In this document: one piece after another, positions 19,243 through 28,636 of the stretch
How positions within the stretch are numbered: position 1 is the stretch's first letter
Layout of the letters: every line of letters starts with the position of its first letter
Assembly (NCBI GenBank): GCA_016763855.1
Contig: JAESSY010000148.1
Coordinates: forward strand, 1 to 64,000
Length of the DNA stretch: 64,000 nucleotides
Origin: Pseudomonadales bacterium
Lineage (GTDB): Bacteria; Pseudomonadota; Gammaproteobacteria; Pseudomonadales; Azotimanducaceae
Direction of reading: 5' to 3'
Translations under genes and position numbers: made by a program
Notes under the pieces: generated by a model
What the model was told of the DNA's origin: nothing
The model's database searches: none
Seen by the model: the letters and a program-made list of their open reading frames with translations, nothing else

Positions 19243-19785
19243 ATGACACAATTTAAACTCAAACCCTTTGTTCCGAACAAAGCGATAAAGTCAGTTACGG
19301 GGCAAATTTCGAGCGTTTTGAATCAGAAGACCTATTCCTTGTCTCTGTCTTTTAATGTCGCTGGAAATATTGAAAGCCTTAAATTGCCCAAGGCCGTAGA
19401 TCAGCCTCATAGAGAAGATGAACTTTGGAACGCAACCTGCTTCGAGCTCTTTTTATCTCGGGACAATCTGCCTCGATATCATGAATTCAATTATTCGCCT
19501 TCTGGTCATTGGCAGAGTTATAGCTTCATTCAATATCGCGCAGGCAAGAATGAATGTAAACATCTCACATTAATTAAAAGCCATTTAAAAAAAGAGTCCA
19601 ACACACTGCGCATCAACTTGGAACTAGCGTATGCGAGCCATGATATTGTTACACACAATATGAAAATCGGTATTTCATGCATATTACAAGATCTGTCAGG
19701 AGCCTATCATTACTACTCCCTAGGACACGCTCTAAAAGCAGATTTCCATAACAAGCGTTTCCATCTATTAAATTTAATTTCCTGA
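19243..19785 (+). CDS. DOMON-like domain protein
   Basis: A 180-residue beta-rich protein with the carbohydrate/haem-binding DOMON-like features: LWNATCFELFLSR, YHEFNYSPSGHWQSY and a late GISCILQDLSGAYHYYSLGHA strand pair. No signal peptide is seen. It lies 15 bp before the NamZ-like gene and is probably cotranscribed with it. In this family the fold is often found near cell-wall or sugar-processing genes; the ligand is unknown. Confidence 0.78.
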   Translation: MTQFKLKPFVPNKAIKSVTGQISSVLNQKTYSLSLSFNVAGNIESLKLPKAVDQPHREDELWNATCFELFLSRDNLPRYHEFNYSPSGHWQSYSFIQYRAGKNECKHLTLIKSHLKKESNTLRINLELAYASHDIVTHNMKIGISCILQDLSGAYHYYSLGHALKADFHNKRFHLLNLIS

Positions 19786-19800
19786 GAGCGAATTGGATAT

Positions 19801-21003
19801 ATGAGCTTCCAAACCGGCATTGATCAATTACTAAACTCCGAAGATCTATTAACGCAATTGAAAAACAGATCTTGCGCACTTGTCGCGCACCCCGCATCTA
19901 TCACATACGAATATACTCACAGCCTTGACGCTCTCATCAGAAAAGGATGCTCGATAAAAAAAGCATTTGGTCCACAACATGGTATGCGTGGAGACAAACA
20001 AGACAACATGATTGAGACGGAAGATTATCTTGATAGCAGGCATCAGATTCCTGTGGTTTCTTTATACGGCGCTCATCGCAAACCCACTGAGGAAATGCTT
20101 GCAGGTATTGATCTGATTCTATTTGATCTTCAAGATGTAGGTTGCAGGATATACACGTACATCACTACATTGCTGTATTTTCTCGAGGCATGTAGTGAAA
20201 ATGATATTGAAATTTGGGTGCTCGATCGCCCCAACCCTGCCGGTCGGCCAATTGACGGTTTAACGCTGATAAAAGGAGAAGAAAGTTTTGTAGGTTGTGC
20301 ACCCATCCCGACTCGACATGGTCTAACGATAGGAGAATTAGCTAATTGGTTAGTGGCGCATAATGCACTATCAACCAATCTCAAGGTGATTGAAATGGTT
20401 AATTATGCCCCCGAATCACCTGTCGGACATGGTTGGTCTGAGACCAGACCCTGGATCAACCCAAGCCCCAATGCAAACAGTATTAACATGGCGCGATGTT
20501 TCGCTGGCACGGTACTATTGGAAGGCGTAAATTTATCCGAAGGAAGGGGGACAACAATCCCTCTCGAAGTTATTGGGGCGCCTCACCTACCCATTAACGA
20601 AATGCTTGACCTTCTAAATAACCAAGCAAATGAATGGACGCAGGGTGTCTATTTGAGAACCTGTTATTTTGAACCCACCTTCCATAAATTTCAGGGGGAA
20701 ATGTGCGCCGGACTTCAAATACACACCGATATTGAAAGTTACGCCCATGAAACGTTTAAACCTTATAGACTCATCGCGGGTTTATTGAAAGCCTTAAAAC
20801 TCATTCAGCCTAGCATTAATTTGTGGCGGAACCACTACTATGAATATGAGCATCATCGCTTACCTATCGACGTCATAAATGGAGGATCCGAATTACGGTT
20901 TTGGATCGACAACGGGCAGAGCGATTTTGATGAATTTGATAAGCGATTAACCCTTGATGAAAAGGCATGGAAATCTGAGAGAGAAGCCTTCCTTATCTAT
21001 TAG
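19801..21003 (+). CDS. namZ: DUF1343 / NamZ-like exo-beta-N-acetylmuramidase
   Basis: A 400-residue protein with the DUF1343 signatures AFGPQHGMRGDKQDNM, VVSLYGAHRKPTEEML, DLQDVGCRIYTYITT and ETRPWINPSPNANS. Characterised members (NamZ of Bacillus) cleave terminal N-acetylmuramic acid from peptidoglycan fragments. No signal peptide is apparent, which suggests use in muropeptide recycling inside the cell. It is coupled with the DOMON-like gene. The gene symbol is by family resemblance only. Confidence 0.82.
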   Translation: MSFQTGIDQLLNSEDLLTQLKNRSCALVAHPASITYEYTHSLDALIRKGCSIKKAFGPQHGMRGDKQDNMIETEDYLDSRHQIPVVSLYGAHRKPTEEMLAGIDLILFDLQDVGCRIYTYITTLLYFLEACSENDIEIWVLDRPNPAGRPIDGLTLIKGEESFVGCAPIPTRHGLTIGELANWLVAHNALSTNLKVIEMVNYAPESPVGHGWSETRPWINPSPNANSINMARCFAGTVLLEGVNLSEGRGTTIPLEVIGAPHLPINEMLDLLNNQANEWTQGVYLRTCYFEPTFHKFQGEMCAGLQIHTDIESYAHETFKPYRLIAGLLKALKLIQPSINLWRNHYYEYEHHRLPIDVINGGSELRFWIDNGQSDFDEFDKRLTLDEKAWKSEREAFLIY

Positions 21004-21133
21004 TTCTCTAACAGTTATCAGCCCAAAATCCTTTTCTGGACGCATTGATAAATCCTTTTCATCGTAGGCATAACTGACCGGCTCTCCATTAGTCATGGTA
21101 GCATTCGTTTCTTTTAAATGACGGAAAAAACAC

Positions 21134-22237
21134 ATGGCTAAACGAATTGCCATACTAGCCGGTGACGCTATCGGACCAGAAATAATGACTCAAGCTATTA
21201 GAGTGTTTGATGTTCTAGAAAAGCATCGTGATGTTAAATTCAAATTAGTCGAAGCGCCGTTTGGTGCAAGCGCCTACTTTTCTCATGGCAAAGCTTTCCC
21301 TGATGAAACAAAAGTGGTATGTGACGAAGCAGATGCGATACTCAAAGGGCCTGTTGGCTTGAGTTTTGAAGCATCTCAGAAAATTCCAGTGGAAGAACAG
21401 GCTGAACGAGGCGCCATTTTACCCCTACGAGCAAGGTACAACACTTATGCTAATTTTCGACCCATTTTTCTTAGCAAAGACATGGTTCATTTCTCCCCCC
21501 TTAAAAGAGAAATCATTCCAGAAGGGATAGATATTCTACTGATACGGGAACTTGTCGGAGGATTGTACTTTGGGGAAAAAGAAAGAGGTGTAGACAAGAC
21601 GGGAAAACGTTTTGTCAAAGAAGTACTTGAGTATACCGAAGATCAGGTTCGGCAAATTCTCATCATTGGTTTTAAACAAGCACAAAAACGTAAAGGCATA
21701 CTACATAATATTCATAAAAGTAACGTGCTTATGTCCAGCGTCTTTTGGAATGAAATACTCGCCGAAGTTCACAAGGACTTTCAGGACGTTGAAGTAAAGA
21801 ATATTCTGGTCGATGCTGCAGCAACTGCCCTCTGCCTTAACCCATCACAATTTGACGTCATGGTCATGGAAAATATGTTTGGTGACATTCTTAGTGATCA
21901 GGGTGGTGGTATTCTCGGCTCACTAGGTCTGATGCCTTCTGCATGTATAGGGCCAGAGAAAGCGTATTACGAGCCCTCACATGGATCTGCACCGGATATT
22001 GCGGGTAAGAATATTGCTAATCCTTATTCAATGATTGGATCTGTGGCCATGATGCTAGAAATGAGCTTCAATATGGTAGAAGAATCAAAAGCAGTCTGGC
22101 AGGCAATGCAAAGTGTATTCGAAAAAGGCTACTCCACTTCAGATCTCTCATCAGCAGAGAAGGGAAATATCGTTAGCACGATTAAATTTGGTGATCTCGT
22201 TATGCAGGAACTCGATAAGCTCCTGATGAATTCTTGA
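21134..22237 (+). CDS. leuB: 3-isopropylmalate dehydrogenase-type decarboxylating dehydrogenase
   Basis: A 367-residue member of the isocitrate/isopropylmalate dehydrogenase family. It shows the N-terminal ILAGDAIGPEIM, the substrate-site YFGEKERGV, the metal-binding VMVMENMFGDILSDQGGG and the NAD-binding EPSHGSAPDIAGKNIANP. The length fits LeuB, which oxidises 3-isopropylmalate in leucine synthesis. There is no leuC/leuD or leuA neighbour, so another beta-hydroxyacid substrate cannot be excluded. Confidence 0.82.
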   Translation: MAKRIAILAGDAIGPEIMTQAIRVFDVLEKHRDVKFKLVEAPFGASAYFSHGKAFPDETKVVCDEADAILKGPVGLSFEASQKIPVEEQAERGAILPLRARYNTYANFRPIFLSKDMVHFSPLKREIIPEGIDILLIRELVGGLYFGEKERGVDKTGKRFVKEVLEYTEDQVRQILIIGFKQAQKRKGILHNIHKSNVLMSSVFWNEILAEVHKDFQDVEVKNILVDAAATALCLNPSQFDVMVMENMFGDILSDQGGGILGSLGLMPSACIGPEKAYYEPSHGSAPDIAGKNIANPYSMIGSVAMMLEMSFNMVEESKAVWQAMQSVFEKGYSTSDLSSAEKGNIVSTIKFGDLVMQELDKLLMNS

Positions 22238-22272
22238 TGAATTAATAGCGTTTAGAGACTCCTTTTAGGCAC

Positions 22273-22440
22273 CTACAAGGCAGAGATAGAAGAATAGAGA
22301 CTCGAAAACATCACTAGCATCGCGATCCATCCCCATCCAATGAAAGCCCACATGACCAAAGTTTGTTCAAACAGATCACCGAGGATGTTTACAGTAGAGT
22401 CCACGAACAGAAATTTAAGAATGCCTAGAATGAAGTCCAT
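22273..22440 (-). CDS. Small membrane protein (55 aa), hypothetical
   Basis: A 55-residue ORF starting at the ATG at 22440. The first half is MDFILGILKFLFVDSTVNIL and the second half a hydrophobic helix (about residues 30-48, VMWAFIGWGWIAMLVMF). It fills the space between leuB and the DUF3806 gene. The ribosome-binding site is weak (CAGG). Reading-frame integrity and a single good membrane helix are the only support; no family is recognised. Confidence 0.45.
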   Translation of the reverse strand: MDFILGILKFLFVDSTVNILGDLFEQTLVMWAFIGWGWIAMLVMFSSLYSSISAL

Positions 22441-22529
22441 AATATTTGCCTGATAAAGTCTTGCCTAAAAATGTTTTCTGTTTTGCTATTTTAGCCTACT
22501 AAAAGCTTAGTTTAGCCTAATAGTTTATT

Positions 22530-23114
22530 TTAACTTGGTTTGAGTCCATTTGGGAGCTTTGGTTTCAATTCCCATGCCTTAAATGCCGCTACATCATCTG
22601 CGAGTTTATTATAGATCGCTTGTACATCAATTTTATCATTATACCCTACCCTTTTTGAAAACATGATAACAGGAAACATAAAGTTATCTGTTCGCCGGAA
22701 GCGTAGCGCTTTACTAAGCCCATATTTGTCTTCATACCGAACCCAAGTCATATTGAATTCGCGGGCTAACACATCCCCAAACAAAATCCCCAAGGCCTGC
22801 CATTTTTGGACTTCATCCTTGCGCAGAATTTTTTGATCAATAATTAGTTGTAAGAGCGGAATATCATCCTTTGTGCCGTTAATTGACAATATGCCGAGAT
22901 GCCGAGCAAAGAGCATTTTTGCGTCATCTCTATAAGTATTCAGGATGTGTAATTGACCAACGGACAACTCACCAACGACAAAGCGATCTTCCTCCACCTC
23001 AAATGGGTAATATTTTAGATCTTCCTGGATAAATGAAGGGACTTCTCCCGGTTGATCTTCGGCATATAAATAAGGTCCAAAGCCTAGGCAGAGGAGCATT
23101 AAAACAAGCTGCAT
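22530..23114 (-). CDS. DUF3806 domain exported protein
   Basis: A 194-residue protein with a short signal peptide (MQLVLMLLCLGFGPYLYA, cleaving near AED) and the DUF3806 region: KWQALGILFGDVLAREFNMTW followed by VRYEDKYGLSKALRFRRTDN and VIMFSKRVG. Proteins of this domain are of unknown function. It is a single gene reading away from the 23327 gene. Confidence 0.75.
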   Translation of the reverse strand: MQLVLMLLCLGFGPYLYAEDQPGEVPSFIQEDLKYYPFEVEEDRFVVGELSVGQLHILNTYRDDAKMLFARHLGILSINGTKDDIPLLQLIIDQKILRKDEVQKWQALGILFGDVLAREFNMTWVRYEDKYGLSKALRFRRTDNFMFPVIMFSKRVGYNDKIDVQAIYNKLADDVAAFKAWELKPKLPNGLKPS

Positions 23115-23326
23115 AAATTGACTCTATTGATGAAAAGACTGAATGAAGTTTAACTTATTTATTTAACGTTCACTCAAGCGTTTTGGGTTTCGGCCGCTAT
23201 AATTAATAAGCAGAGGAAGGTAAAGGAAGTCCCATCCTCTAGAAGTTCTTCAGTATAAGCCTGGCATGGCCGATAAGGGTCATTCTTTAACAAAAAAGAA
23301 GGCTCAGTAAAAAAGGATGAGAACCC

Positions 23327-23569
23327 ATGAACATAATTCCACCAACAGGATACGGACGCGCTGCTATCCCGATAAGAAACCCGACAAGAACCCCCCCAAG
23401 ACGCCTAAGTGCTACAAACAATAACAAATGTTCGTATACTCAGGGAGAAAGACGCCGCCATGAAGAACGGAGACAACACGCCAGCACGCGGCAAAATGCC
23501 GAATTTTCAATGGAAATGCGGCAAGTAGGAGATCGGCGCAGTTCAAACCGACTATTCGTTACAACTTAA
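23327..23569 (+). CDS. Arginine-rich hypothetical protein (80 aa)
   Basis: An 80-residue basic protein of unknown family. It carries two similar charged clusters, GERRRHEERRQ (about 40-50) and VGDRRSSNR (about 67-75), separated by a polar linker, and a proline/arginine-rich start. AAGGATGAGAACCC precedes the ATG, a plausible ribosome-binding site. The stop lies 21 bp before the CinA-like fusion gene, so the two may be cotranscribed. Low-complexity composition makes the gene call less certain. Confidence 0.5.
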   Translation: MNIIPPTGYGRAAIPIRNPTRTPPRRLSATNNNKCSYTQGERRRHEERRQHASTRQNAEFSMEMRQVGDRRSSNRLFVTT

Positions 23570-23590
23570 CGACCCAACATAGGGTAAGCT

Positions 23591-24751
23591 GTGCCGTCAC
23601 ACAAGTTCTCGAATAAAACGGCACGAAAAAGCGGCATGTCCACACTTGATTCCACTGAAAACCTTAAGATAAACAGGCTGCATCAACATACTTGCGCTTT
23701 TGTACTCGCAGTAACAGGCGGAGGTAGTCGGGCAATTTCTGATTTACTGGGTGTCCCTGGCGCCTCCAACACCTTATTGGAATGTCTCGTTCCCTATAGT
23801 AATTCATCCCTAGCTAATTTCATTGGGACTAACCCAAAACAAGCTTGTTCAGCGACAACAGCTCGCAATATGGCAATGAAAGCCTATGAACGTGCACTGT
23901 TATTATCTGATGACACCCAGCAAAAAAGTGAAATTTATGGCCTAGGCTGCAGCGCAGCCATTGGTACACTACGGGAGAGAAAAGGCAGTGACCGCTGTTT
24001 TGTCGCTATTCAGTCCACTCGGTCTACTATGCTCTTTAGCCTTGCGCTGGACAAAACGCTTTCTCGTACTGACCAAGAAACATTGTGCAATAAAGTCATC
24101 ATTGGAGGAATGTGTCTTGCCACTGGCTTGGAAAAGCAGATATCCATTAACGAGCTTAAAATTGAAATGTTTACTGCCCCACTCGACTGGCAAAAATTGA
24201 TGTCTGGAGAGGCGCATAAAACGGAAGTCGCCCTAGGCGGGAGCTCATTAATATTTCCAGGTGCATTTAACCCGCCCCATGAAGGACATAGAAAAATCGC
24301 AAAAATTGCCGAGCAAATGACGGGAATGGCTCTCACTTACGAAATTTCTATTTCAAATGTCGATAAAATTAATATTGATTTTCTGGACATGGCGGCCCGA
24401 CAAAAATACTTCAGTGGCAGCAAACTGATCTTCACCCGTGCAGCGACTTTCGCGGAAAAATCAGATTATTTTCCCGGCGCTACATTTATTGTTGGTGTAG
24501 ATACAATTTGCAGAATTGCTGAGACCCGATACTACAAGAACGACGTGGCGCTTCGCGATATCGCGATCAATAAGCTAGCTGACAATGGGCATCGGTTTTT
24601 AGTATTTGGGAGATTGGACAAAACAAAATTTCTGACACTGTCCGATATAGAACTGCCTTCAGTGTTGCGTGAGTTATGTGAAGAAATTACAGAAGACGAG
24701 TTTAGAGAAGACAGCTCATCTTCTGAATTCAGATCAAATCAAAACCATTGA
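23591..24751 (+). CDS. CinA-like / nucleotidylyltransferase fusion protein
   Basis: A 386-residue two-domain protein. The N-terminal half (about 30-190) has CinA-C-like features, AVTGGGSRAISDLLGVPGASN and later GLGCSAAIGTLRERKGSDRC; CinA-C enzymes hydrolyse nicotinamide mononucleotide. The C-terminal half (about 215-365) is a cytidylyltransferase-like fold with FPGAFNPPHEGHRKIA, containing the H-x-G-H nucleotide-binding motif, and FIVGVDTICRIAE. Similar fused proteins are known in plants. A role in NAD salvage (deamidation, then adenylylation) is an attractive inference but untested. GTG at 23591 is the longest start; an ATG at 23636 is an alternative. Confidence 0.72.
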   Translation: MPSHKFSNKTARKSGMSTLDSTENLKINRLHQHTCAFVLAVTGGGSRAISDLLGVPGASNTLLECLVPYSNSSLANFIGTNPKQACSATTARNMAMKAYERALLLSDDTQQKSEIYGLGCSAAIGTLRERKGSDRCFVAIQSTRSTMLFSLALDKTLSRTDQETLCNKVIIGGMCLATGLEKQISINELKIEMFTAPLDWQKLMSGEAHKTEVALGGSSLIFPGAFNPPHEGHRKIAKIAEQMTGMALTYEISISNVDKINIDFLDMAARQKYFSGSKLIFTRAATFAEKSDYFPGATFIVGVDTICRIAETRYYKNDVALRDIAINKLADNGHRFLVFGRLDKTKFLTLSDIELPSVLRELCEEITEDEFREDSSSSEFRSNQNH

Positions 24752-24825
24752 ACGATTCGCAGACCTTTATTGATATTTATAGTCCTTTAACTGATATTAC
24801 TAGGTATCTATTGATACACAGACCT

Positions 24826-26262
24826 CTACTGGTAAGGGAGCAGACTTTCCACTGTCCTAACATGAGATTGTTCGTCCAAAATAAGTCCCCTGGCCAGCGG
24901 AGCTGACAAGTTGATGTTCTCGCACCAATTGGTGCCGACAGCCATCTGACTCGGCGCAGGCATATCATCCAAAGATGCTTGTACCGCATCCGCAATCTCT
25001 GGTATCAACGCACGTACGGTGTACATTGATCTGGCCTGAACACTGGGATTACCAATTCGATTTCGCTGCCCCCAGCTAACCAGATATTGGTCGCAAAAAT
25101 TAGAGTCAGGAAAATTGGTAACCGCCACATCCCGAGAAATACCGTAGCTGTGGTACATCATCGCTTCTTCGAAGGCCATCGCTAAATCTTCAAACCGAGT
25201 ATGAAAATTGTAGTAGTCGTTCGCGACGTCTCCGGGGAATTCATTGGCTATGTCTTCAGAAGTCAATATTCTTTGGGATTCAGTTGCAGTCTCACCTCTG
25301 AATGAAACTCTGGCTAAACCCCTCATTGTTGATGAAGCCAAAGGAAATCTGCCTCCCAAGCCATCAGATTCTATCGACGCTATTGCATGAATGGGTGCAA
25401 CAGTTCTATCAATGAAATTAACGCGACTGGGTGAAAAGAAATCATTGGCGTGTGCCAGTTCATGGAACAACAATGCTGCTGTTCTGAGGCTCACTAATGA
25501 TAAATCCCGATTAAAAGATCGAATATCAGTATTACCCTGAACATAACGCCAAAGAATAATAAATTGTAACTGAGAGCCGAATTCACCTCTAAAGTCCGGT
25601 GTTTCATCAATGACTGCTTTCTCCTCCTCAGTTAACCACATTCCATCGGGGTCAAGGTAAATTGCGCCGGAAAAGGGAGAGTAAAAGGAGGGACGAATAT
25701 CGTAGGAAATAACGATTGCCGTCAGACCTCGGGTCATGAGTAACACCGATGGAGGCATTTGTTCTAAAATCTCTCGAAAACGAACTCGCATCCAATCGTG
25801 GGATACAACGACTCTGGCCATGACATCATCGATAGTAGGATTGGTTGTCTCCATCCCAATAAGCGGCAATGTTTCGAAATTACACCCCTGGCGTTCACGT
25901 ATATGGGCCGTACAGGTCAACACAGATTGGCCCAATACACTTGTGGCATCTGGTGCAATGAGCGCTCTCGACCCAGACGAAAGTAGAAATGGCTCATCGG
26001 AAAATTCCGGAATAGGAACGGGTGCAACGATAGTGCCTAGACTCGGTGTTGTCGGTGGCGCTGCAGGAGGAGGTGTAACAGGTGGTGGAGGCGCGGCTGC
26101 CGGGGGTGCTGCTGGTGGGGGCGGGGTCGAACTACTACCGCCCCCTGAGCAAGCGGTTAAAAATGCGGCCATCATCAAGGTACTGACTAGGCGGCTTAGC
26201 TTACTACTTATATTGCTTTTAACAGCACTTTTCACAGTGCTTTTTACATTACTACAAAGCAT
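24826..26262 (-). CDS. Putative lipoprotein with a zinc-metalloprotease-like HELAH motif
   Basis: A 478-residue protein with a lipobox (AAFLTAC, acylated Cys) after a hydrophobic stretch, a glycine/serine then proline/alanine-rich linker of about 40 residues, and a large domain of unknown family. The domain contains LLFHELAHANDFF, an HExxH motif with the look of a zincin active site; a third ligand is not assignable by eye. It should sit on the outer membrane or in the periplasm. A longer reading from 26292 exists, but AAGGAGCAAC directly before the ATG at 26262 decides the start. The gene converges with the CinA-like fusion. Confidence 0.7.
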   Translation of the reverse strand: MLCSNVKSTVKSAVKSNISSKLSRLVSTLMMAAFLTACSGGGSSSTPPPPAAPPAAAPPPPVTPPPAAPPTTPSLGTIVAPVPIPEFSDEPFLLSSGSRALIAPDATSVLGQSVLTCTAHIRERQGCNFETLPLIGMETTNPTIDDVMARVVVSHDWMRVRFREILEQMPPSVLLMTRGLTAIVISYDIRPSFYSPFSGAIYLDPDGMWLTEEEKAVIDETPDFRGEFGSQLQFIILWRYVQGNTDIRSFNRDLSLVSLRTAALLFHELAHANDFFSPSRVNFIDRTVAPIHAIASIESDGLGGRFPLASSTMRGLARVSFRGETATESQRILTSEDIANEFPGDVANDYYNFHTRFEDLAMAFEEAMMYHSYGISRDVAVTNFPDSNFCDQYLVSWGQRNRIGNPSVQARSMYTVRALIPEIADAVQASLDDMPAPSQMAVGTNWCENINLSAPLARGLILDEQSHVRTVESLLPYQ

Positions 26263-26365
26263 GTTGCTCCTTCCCCTAAAATCGTCTTGCACGCGGCAAC
26301 TATTCTACTTGATACGACCTGTATAACAGCTGGTTCATTGCAAAGCTAAGAATATTGTAGGTTTA

Positions 26366-28507
26366 TCAACCCGAATCACCCAGAAGATCGAGGATAAATG
26401 CATACTCTCGAGCATCCGCCTGATATTGGTCATATCGGCCCGAAGCCCCTCCGTGCCCTGTTTCCATATCGATATCCAAGAGTAAACGATTGTGATCAAG
26501 TTTCAAACTTCGCAATTTTGAAACCCATTTAACGGGTTCAAAATACTGGACTTGAGAATCATATAATCCTGTCGTGACATACATGTTCGGATAGTCTTGG
26601 ACTTTTACCTGATCATAAGGTGAATATGAAATCATATAATCGTAAGCACTTTTATCCTTTGGATTGCCCCATTCTGTGAGTTCACCTGATGTCAGAGGAA
26701 TAGATTCATCCAACATGGTCGTCACAACATCAACAAAAGGGACATGTGCAATGATGCCCAGATAAGACTCTGGTGCTTCATTGGCGATAACCCCCATCAA
26801 CAATCCTCCCGCTGATGCACCCATGGCGAACACTTTGTTTTTATCCCCATATCCCTGATTGACCAGACTATGGGTCGCATCAATAAAGTCCCAAAAAGTA
26901 TTGCGCTTGTTCAACAGTTTACCGGCTTCATACCATTGTCGCCCAAGGTCTTCACCTCCCCTTACGTGAACCATTGCGTAGATAAATCCTCTATCCAGTA
27001 GAGACAGACGCTTCGAATCAAAGGTAGCTTCAGTACTGTATCCATAGGCGCCGTAGGCATAGAGATAAAGCGGATTATTCCCTTTTAAAAACTGATCCTT
27101 TCTATAGACAAGAGAAACAGGAATAAGCGTGCCATCCCGTGCTTCAATATTCATCCTCTCAGACTGATACAAAGCACTGTCAAAGTCCCCGATCACTTCA
27201 TCTTGTTTCAACATCTTTGAATGATGATTATCCATATCATATTCATAAATTGTTTTTGGTAGGGTTAGGCTTGAGTATGCGTATCTGAGCTTTCTCGCCT
27301 TAACCTCAGGATTAGAATGTAATCGAGCATGATAACTTTTATCAGGAAATTCTATGTGATGAGATTGGCGGGTGTTGAGGTTTATAACCCTAATTTTCGA
27401 CAAGCCATCATATAGTTCATCCACCACTAGGAAATTTTCAAAGATTTCTACATCTTGGAGCAGGACAGATTCTTGATGGCCTATAACCTCGCGCCACTTT
27501 GATTTATCACCAATTTCATTGTCGTTAACAGACATTAAGCGAAAATTTTCTGCTTCCCAATTAGTCAGAATATAAAATGTTCCCTTAATGTGCCGAATTC
27601 TAAATTCATGATTGTTTTCCCGCGCCAATAACATGATAGTTTTACTTTTTGGTACGTTTGCATCAATCAAACGAATCTCGGTGGAATCCGTACTAGAGGA
27701 CGTGATGACAACAAATGATTCACTACGTGTCGTATATACCGATACCGAGAACGCCTGATCTAGCTCTTCGTAAACGACAGTGTCTGAAGATGCAGGTGTT
27801 CCTAATACATGGCGTTTTACTTTGTAGGGCAAGAGTGTCGTCAAATCTTTTTCGATATAGAAAAGTGTTTTATTGTCATTAGCCCAAGCGAGGCTGGTAT
27901 GGGCATTTTCAATGATATCGGGAAGCAGTTCTCCGGTATCCAGATCTTTAAATCGAATTCGATGAATTCTACGGCTCACATCATCAGAAGCGTATGCCAG
28001 TATATTTGCCTTCGTATTAACTACCCAATTACCCACACTGAAGTAATCATGGCCTACCGCAAGCTCGTTAACATCAAGAATGATTTCAGCATTTTGCTCA
28101 TCAAGTTTGCGTCGCAAATAAATAGGATATTCACCCCCAAGTCGATATTCTTGGTGATAGTCATACCCACCTAGCGTCACGGGTACTGTACTGTCATTTG
28201 TAGTCAAACGATGAGTTATCTCTTCGAAAAGTTGTGTTTGAAGTGCCGATGTATGGGCAAGCACCTTTTCCGTGTATTCGTTCTCTTCCTTAAGCAGTGC
28301 TAACATTTCTGGATCAGATCGCTCGTCATCTCTGATCCAATAATAGTTATCAATTCTTTCCTCTCCGTGGAGGCTCATTGTATGAGTTTTCACTTTTGCA
28401 ATTGGAGGTGCCGGCATTGAATCAGTCCTGTTTAAGTTCCAACAAGCGGACAAAAGCAAACTCATCACCACCATGATGCTTAGCCTAAAGGAGGTTTTTG
28501 AAAACAT
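26366..28507 (-). CDS. ptrB: Oligopeptidase B-type S9A serine peptidase, lipoprotein
   Basis: A 713-residue prolyl-oligopeptidase family enzyme: a beta-propeller N-terminal half and an alpha/beta hydrolase C-terminal half. The catalytic triad is visible as Ser in GASAGG (about 564), Asp in TGLYDSQV (about 649) and His in GHGGASG (about 686). Oligopeptidase B cuts after Arg/Lys in short peptides. Unlike cytoplasmic PtrB of E. coli, this one begins with a lipoprotein signal (MSLLLSAC lipobox), so it should act in the periplasm or on the outer membrane. Confidence 0.9.
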   Translation of the reverse strand: MFSKTSFRLSIMVVMSLLLSACWNLNRTDSMPAPPIAKVKTHTMSLHGEERIDNYYWIRDDERSDPEMLALLKEENEYTEKVLAHTSALQTQLFEEITHRLTTNDSTVPVTLGGYDYHQEYRLGGEYPIYLRRKLDEQNAEIILDVNELAVGHDYFSVGNWVVNTKANILAYASDDVSRRIHRIRFKDLDTGELLPDIIENAHTSLAWANDNKTLFYIEKDLTTLLPYKVKRHVLGTPASSDTVVYEELDQAFSVSVYTTRSESFVVITSSSTDSTEIRLIDANVPKSKTIMLLARENNHEFRIRHIKGTFYILTNWEAENFRLMSVNDNEIGDKSKWREVIGHQESVLLQDVEIFENFLVVDELYDGLSKIRVINLNTRQSHHIEFPDKSYHARLHSNPEVKARKLRYAYSSLTLPKTIYEYDMDNHHSKMLKQDEVIGDFDSALYQSERMNIEARDGTLIPVSLVYRKDQFLKGNNPLYLYAYGAYGYSTEATFDSKRLSLLDRGFIYAMVHVRGGEDLGRQWYEAGKLLNKRNTFWDFIDATHSLVNQGYGDKNKVFAMGASAGGLLMGVIANEAPESYLGIIAHVPFVDVVTTMLDESIPLTSGELTEWGNPKDKSAYDYMISYSPYDQVKVQDYPNMYVTTGLYDSQVQYFEPVKWVSKLRSLKLDHNRLLLDIDMETGHGGASGRYDQYQADAREYAFILDLLGDSG

Positions 28508-28636
28508 TGTTTCGTATCAGTTGATAATCCGCGACACTATGCAGGCAGGAAGTCATTTGGTCAATAAATTCTAGCGTAAAGCGCTCTACAAATGCGCGTT
28601 ATTAAGTCTCCTTACAAAAAGAAACTTTTCGTAGCC

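Noticed and set aside
20947-21153. 68-codon minus-strand ORF across the namZ-leuB gap
   Set aside because: It overlaps the ends of both plus-strand genes, lacks a ribosome-binding site and matches no family. Kept out as a probable chance frame.
25736-26326. 196-codon plus-strand ORF rich in glycine and alanine
   Set aside because: It is the antisense of the proline/alanine-rich linker of the lipoprotein gene, whose lipobox, ribosome-binding site and domain show the real strand.
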